NCBI GenBank assembly: GCA_034766995.1
Contig: CM068315.1
Coordinates: 47,565,162-47,629,161 of the forward strand
DNA length: 64,000 nt
Source: Acanthacorydalis orientalis
Lineage: Eukaryota > Arthropoda > Insecta > Megaloptera > Corydalidae
Direction: 5' to 3'
The notes below the pieces were generated by a model. The model had not been told where the DNA came from. It made no database searches and saw only the letters and a program-made list of their open reading frames with translations. The translations under genes and the position numbers were made by a program. Numbering within the stretch: the first letter of the stretch is position 1; each line of letters opens with the position of its first letter. This document shows, piece after piece, positions 58,736 to 64,000 of the stretch.

Positions 58736-61388
58736 ATGGCAATAATAAAATTAGAAATATTAAAACTATATAAAGATTGGAGAGATGTATTAGCATATTT
58801 TTTATTAGGTATGTTTAATCCTTTCGGATATTCTATTATGTTAACTGCTGCTCACGATATTCTTCACAATGAGCACATAAAAGAAGTAAGTATCTATATA
58901 CATTTTTTGTAAATAGGTCAATAGATTAATAAACTAAACATTTAAGCATTTGAAATATGATTAAGAATGAAAATATAAGTTTGGAAAGTATAACTGTATA
59001 TAAATTTAACGTTGTATTGCAATTAACACCTAAATTTCGAGTACATCTCAAACTGTTATTTAACTCAAACCAATGAAATAACAAAGTATCAATGATTTAA
59101 CTTAAATCATTGATTATTTCAAACGAACACATGCTACAAATTGAATAATTTTAATCTTTTTTGCTGATAATTACCTATATGTAAAGTCTTAAAGAAAAAA
59201 TACGAGGTGCGTTTTTTAATTAAGGTCTGTTTTGTAATTAGCGCCGATTAAACACGAATGATGAGATTGCGCATGCGCAATATCTTTACGTGATTCATCG
59301 GTTAGCCATCAACCATTTTGTCATTCTCGGATTTTTGTTGGATGCCATGTGTGAGAAATTAATGAATGCAACAATAAATCCAATAATCCCGCCAGCTGCG
59401 AGATTCATAAATATTCCGGTGTTTATTAGCAAAAAACAATAGTACTGCTAAAATTCACAGGCATCTTTGTGAGCCTTGTGGACCAAGTGTTATGAGTGAC
59501 AGTAATATTAGGCAATGGTGTTGTTTATTTAAAGAAGGGCGAACGAATATTTATGACAAAGAGCATATTGGACGACCGTAGTGTGATAGTAGATGATTTG
59601 GTGGAAAAAGTGAACAAAAAAATTCGAGAATATCGTTTCACAATTGTCTATTGAATTTCCAGAAGTTTCACAGTCAGTGATTTATGGTATTGTGACAGAA
59701 AAGCTATGGTACAAAAAACGATATTTTGTGACTCATACCGCAGCTCGAACTGTTCAAATATTGTAAGAATTTGGATCGAAAATTTTTGACCACCATTCTC
59801 TATAGTTTCGATCTTGTGCGAAGTGATTAACAACTGTTCTTGCATCTACAAAATAGCTCGGATGGTAACGCTTTGAAAATGACGAAGAACTGAAGACAAG
59901 CGTTACTAATTAATTTAAGTCACAGACGGCGGATTTCTTCGACACGGTAATAAAGAAGCTGGTGCCACGATACCAAAAATGCGTGGACGTCAATGATTAC
60001 TATCTGGAAAAATAATGTATTCATGTAGATGTTTTGCCGGCAATAAATCATTTTTATCATTGATGTTTCTTTTTCTAATTGCTTCACGGACCTTATAAAA
60101 AAGGCGCCTCGTATATACGCACTTATCATTCATGTGTGTGTATGTATATATACGTGTGATTGTGTACAGAAATTTAAAATAAAATGTCTACTATGTAATA
60201 TTAGATTAAAAATATTAAAATGCAATATTTAGTTGCATAGAAACTATTTGTCAGATAACAAACAGCTGATCTTAACAATAAATTTTAAAGATGCATATTT
60301 ATTTACATAGATTTAATTATATCATTGTTATTTGGTTGAAAAAATATGTTAACAATATTATTTTAGAAACTTCAAATATCAACATATTAAAAAAAAAAAC
60401 GTAATTACAAATTCAAACAATGATACTTGCTATGAAATTTAGTTTATTATATTTGTGTTTCATTATTTCACAATGTAATTGTATGAAACTGTAACAAACT
60501 AGTATGGTGTCTGTTGTTGCAAACCCCGTTGACATATTTCCCAAAATAGTATCATCTTGAAGTGAAATTCACAATTTGATTGTACATAAAATTTAAATTA
60601 TTTAATTACTGATTTACTTTATCATTTAGTTTGACTTTTATTCATTGAGTATGTAAAATATATGTTTTTGTATTTATGATAACACTTATTGTATATTAGT
60701 CTGAGAAATAATTTTAATTTCATTAATAAATGTTTAATTTTCTGAACACCATATTATTTTTTTTCTGATCAAATATGTTCAATAATAGATTACTGGTTAT
60801 TTCGATTGTTGTGTCTGCACATTTTGATAGTGATACCTAATATTCTCAGGACCTAGAACCTCACACATCTCAAATACATAAATGGTCTGTTCAAAAATTC
60901 GTGTGGAAAACATTCGAATGAAAGTAGTGATTTCCAAAAAAAGATATATAACAAATACTTCCAATTTTAAAATACATCATACTTAATTATAAAACGATCG
61001 ATCATTGTGTGCACAATATTATGATTGTAGTTATGAAATTGATTCGATATCGTATTTGAAAAAATAACAGAAAAAGTTCCAAGTACAAAATAAACATTGA
61101 TTTAATACATTGTATGTATTTGTTCTCCGTCCCATTAAAAAAATAATATGTTATGAATGTTTGACCTCCGACGACATATTTAAACTATAATTATCAAGCT
61201 GCAAATATAATTTTTATACTGGTTTTCCCGAGTACAAATCGACTAATGCATTTAATTCAATAAATTTATAAAGTAAATTATTAGAATATATGTGACAATG
61301 TAATTTACTTTCTTATTTTATCTTCATACTTTTTTAAAATAGTTATGTAAATATACAATATATAGTAAACTTAAATATATAACACGCG

Positions 61389-61455
<67 letters not shown>

Positions 61456-62710
61456 GAGGTTGCATTGAAGCCGCTGTTTTGTTGATCATTTATTTCAATA
61501 ACGAAATGTGTGAATACATTAACCAATATATTTACCTTCGGAAGCTATGATTTTTTCCCACTTTTCTGGCAGAAGGTGAATTCCGTGACGAAAGAATTGT
61601 CTGTCTTTTAAGTCAATCCATACAGCAACCCAATTTTCAACTTCTTCGTAGTTATGGAAATGTGTATCTTCCAAAGCGTATTGCATCGATCGGAACAGAT
61701 GGTAATCGCTTGTGGCCAGGTCCGGAGAATACGCTGGGTGCGGGAGAACCTCCTATTCGAGCTCCATCAGTATTTGTTTCACGGCTATAGCAACATGGCG
61801 CCGAACGTTGTTATGGAAAAGAGTCACTTTTCGGCGATTTGATGCAATTGATGGTCGTTCTTACATCAAATTATCATTCAAACGCTCCAGTTGTCGATAA
61901 CGTTCGGCGGTGATTGTTTCCTTCGATTCCAACACCTCATAATATACGACACCCTCCATATCCCACCAAATAGAGAACAGTGCTTTGTGACTGTGGATGT
62001 TCCGCTTTGGTGTCGACATTGACACTTCGCCAGGATAAACCCATGATTTCTTGCGTTTCGGATTGTCGAAATAGATCCATTTTTCATCGCCGGTCACGAT
62101 ACGCCATAAGAAACTTTTCTTTTTATACCTTGCAAACGAAGAAATCGAGATGTTTAAACGATTAGCAATGGCATTTTAAGTTAATTCATGTAACGGCCAT
62201 CTCCTTTCTTTCTTGCCATGGTTTGTAAACATCTTGAAATAGTTGATTTATCTACTTCGAGCTGTTGAGCCAATTCTATGAATGTTTGAGCAGGGTTTTC
62301 TTCCAATAGAGCTTGCAGTTGTTCATCTTCGAACTTTTTCGATTGGCATGGCTGTTGTTTATCGTAAACGTCACAATCACGACTTCTGAATCATCGAAAC
62401 CAATCTACATACCATTTCCGATGGAGCTGATTCACCATAAATTTTCGCAAGCAATCGATGTGCTTTAGCTGCACTTTTTTTTCGAACGAAAGCAGTGTAC
62501 AAGTACACATCAGAAAATCAACTTATCGCGTTCCATTTTAATTCGGTTATTGAAAAGCACTCATGTAAACAAATTATGGCGTCTTATGACTGAATTTTAG
62601 TGAGAATTGTTCACACTTCAAAATAACACTTGAGGAGACATCTATCACTGCCCACAACATATGCACCTAGAGCCATCTACACGTGAACAGCGGCTTTCAA
62701 TGCAACCTCC

Positions 62711-62779
<69 letters not shown>

Positions 62780-63464
62780 CATATATGTATGTATGTATAT
62801 GTAAAACAAAATTTGAATTATTTTTTTGTTAATTAAAAATATAATTTTATAGATACACAATTATAGCGAAAAAATAAACAGTACATTACAACGAGATTGC
62901 AATGTTTTATCAACTGGATCGATTTTATTAGCCGACGCTATACCTGCAATGGTTATTACAGCTATTTTATCATTCATTTCCAAATTTCAAAAGTAAGTCT
63001 CCAATAGCAACTCAATAAATATTCATTATTTTGTAAAATAGATTATTTCAATTACATACAATAACATGCAATTAAAATTAAATTTGAGTAATAAATAATT
63101 ACATGTTTGTGCAATATTCATTTTATGAGCAATTAAATTGTATGAAGACGTATTTTATCGATGCGTTTAATGAAATAATATTTCTTAACTAATATTTAAA
63201 TTATAATTCTTTCCAGTTTTAAACTTTCTATGAGCATTTTATTAGGATTCCTAGGATTTGCCACTTTGGGCGTATCGAATACAACGTGGCTTAATTTAAT
63301 AGGAGTAGCTACTATATCGTTGGCTACAGGATTTGGCGAAATAACTCTACTTGGTTATACATCTCAATATACTAATAAGTAGGTCATATATTTTAATATA
63401 CTCTGAAATACAATTAATGTCATATGAAAGTTTAAAAAATATTGTAGTATTAAAATAATTCTTA

Positions 63465-63517
<53 letters not shown>

Positions 63518-63763
63518 AATGTAATTAAACTGTTATATAACAGAGATATCATATCATCATGGTCATCTGGCGCAGCAGCCTCTGGTCTTTTATCTTCATT
63601 CACACACGCAGGACTTACATCACTAGGTGTTAAAACCAAAACAATTTTTTTGTGTTTATTAATAGTTCCTGTACTCTTAGGCTTATCGTACGTATATTGC
63701 AAATTTATAACAAATAAATCACTTTTCTCCTTTCTTAAATATACATATGCAAAATTAAGTTGA
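58736..63763 (+). CDS. Cln3: CLN3 / battenin, N-terminal half (gene continues or is truncated)
   Basis: Four plus-strand coding exons are seen: 58,736-58,885, 62,853-62,992, 63,217-63,378 and 63,544 onward. They join in phase. Exon 1 carries LAYFLLGMFNPFGYSIMLTA and AHDIL, the family's first membrane signature. Exon 2 has STGSILLADAIPAMVITAIL. Exon 3 has ISLATGFGEITLLGYTS, close to the conserved SSGLGEVTFLSLT block. Exon 4 has SSWSSGAAASGLLSSFTHAG. CLN3 proteins are polytopic lysosomal membrane proteins of about 400-440 aa. Here the open frame would stop at TGA 63,761-63,763 after 223 codons, so about half the protein is missing. Either a donor inside exon 4 (TAC-GTATAT at about 63,692) leads to exons beyond the window, or the gene is truncated. 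The first is more likely. A candidate 3' splice site upstream of the ATG suggests a noncoding 5' exon. Intron 1 (~4 kb) carries two mariner relics. Confidence 0.88.
59201..60113 (+). mobile_element. Deleted mariner relic in CLN3 intron 1
   Basis: The ends TACGAGGTGCGTTTTTTAAT and, reversed, TACGAGGCGCCTTTTTTATA are inverted repeats beginning at TA. The plus strand keeps scattered transposase codons: STAKIHRHLCEPCGPSVMSD, RQWCCLFKEGRTNIYDKE and VDDLVEKVNKKIRE. At 913 bp it is shorter than a full ~1.3-kb element and it has stops and frameshifts, so it is inactive. Confidence 0.83.
60755..60850 (+). repeat. Single arm of the foldback family
   Basis: TTTTTTTTCTGATCAAATAT, GTTCAATAATAGATTACTGG and TTTCGATTGTTGTGTC align with the left arms at 34,613 and 55,650. 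No convincing opposite arm was found nearby. Confidence 0.55.
61391..61452. repeat. (TA)n microsatellite left of the mariner
   Basis: About 62 bp of TA directly abutting the left end of the mariner at 61,455. Confidence 0.93.
61455..62710 (-). mobile_element. mariner relic in CLN3 intron 1, flanked by TA arrays
   Basis: The ends GGAGGTTGCATTGAAGCCGC and, reversed, GGAGGTTGCATTGAAAGCCG are near-perfect inverted repeats flanked by TA. The minus strand keeps most of a transposase in broken frames. VTGDEKWIYFDNPKRKKSW holds the first aspartate. FHNNVRRH stands where HDNARPH is usual, so the second aspartate is lost. HPAYSPDLATSDYHLFRSMQ holds the third. LLPEKWEKIIASEGKYIG is the C-terminus. Several stops confirm it is inactive. 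It is antisense to CLN3. Of the larger elements here it has the best-preserved ends. Confidence 0.9.
62713..62790. repeat. (TA)n microsatellite right of the mariner, next to CLN3 exon 2
   Basis: TA array continuing the tract interrupted by the mariner; it ends about 60 bp before the CLN3 exon 2 acceptor. Confidence 0.92.
63470..63514. repeat. (TA)n upstream of CLN3 exon 4
   Basis: TA array of about 45 bp inside the 165-bp intron 3, about 30 bp from the acceptor at 63,543. Confidence 0.92.
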
Positions 63764-63790
63764 CATATTTACAATCTGCTCATTATTTAT

Positions 63791-64000
63791 TAGGCCAGTG
63801 CGAAAATAATTGCGGTTTTTATCATTTAAAGTTTATCGCTGTAAACAATGAAATTAGCACTACTGATTTCAGTATATGTCTATCGTTTTCATTATTTAGT
63901 ATTGTTGGATACAACCTCTTAAATTAGTCATAGAAAAAAATAAATTCGCGCGATTTTGTCGTATGAGTCTAAATTGGGATGTAAAGCAACAGAAACTGTT
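63791..64000 (+). mobile_element. 5' end of a mariner (plus orientation), cut by the window edge
   Basis: It begins TAGGCCAGTGCGAAAATAAT then TGCGGTTT, the terminal repeat type also seen in the 53,442 MITE. Near the window end the plus strand reads IRAILSYESKLGCKATETV, matching the transposase N-terminal helix (the usual pattern is IR.ILLYEFKLG.KATETV). The rest lies outside the window, so integrity cannot be judged. It may sit in a CLN3 intron. Confidence 0.75.

Overview
This window looks like insect nuclear DNA: AT-rich, intron-containing genes with GT-AG splice sites, many (TA)n arrays, and many mariner, Tc1, piggyBac, hAT and LINE relics. The mariner load and base composition suggest a hymenopteran, perhaps a bee. 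That is inference; no species-diagnostic sequence was identified.

Positions 1-22,063 hold no gene. Positions 1-2,960 form a large palindrome. C/A-rich repeats (1-460) lead into a 41-bp satellite that reverses polarity at about 1,169, and G/T-rich repeats (2,541-2,960) mirror the left flank. A ~155-bp satellite of about 120 monomers follows (3,205-21,888), with subtypes and long-range duplicated blocks, and ends in a (TA)n tract. This looks like heterochromatin, subtelomeric or pericentromeric.

Positions 22,064-64,000 are a gene-bearing arm with five genes, all rebuilt here from spliced exons. (1) tilB/LRRC6 (DNAAF11), minus, 7 coding exons, 414 aa, 24,557-28,610. (2) A pickpocket-type DEG/ENaC channel, minus, 11 exons, 561 aa, 31,080-40,162. 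(3) Cytochrome c1, minus, 4 exons, 308 aa, 44,119-45,484. (4) trailer hitch/LSM14, plus, 4 exons, 524 aa, 45,826-50,731, head-to-head with cytochrome c1 across 341 bp. (5) The 5' part of CLN3 (battenin), plus, 58,736-63,763, which lacks its C-terminal half inside the window.

Introns and spacers are packed with transposon relics. The most layered locus is ppk intron 5: a foldback element carries a mariner in its TA-rich centre, and that mariner carries a 394-bp solo LTR with a 5-bp target duplication. A piggyBac-like element with TTAA flanks separates tilB from ppk. The genes are unrelated housekeeping, sensory and ciliary genes and do not form a pathway. The more unusual material is the repeat architecture.
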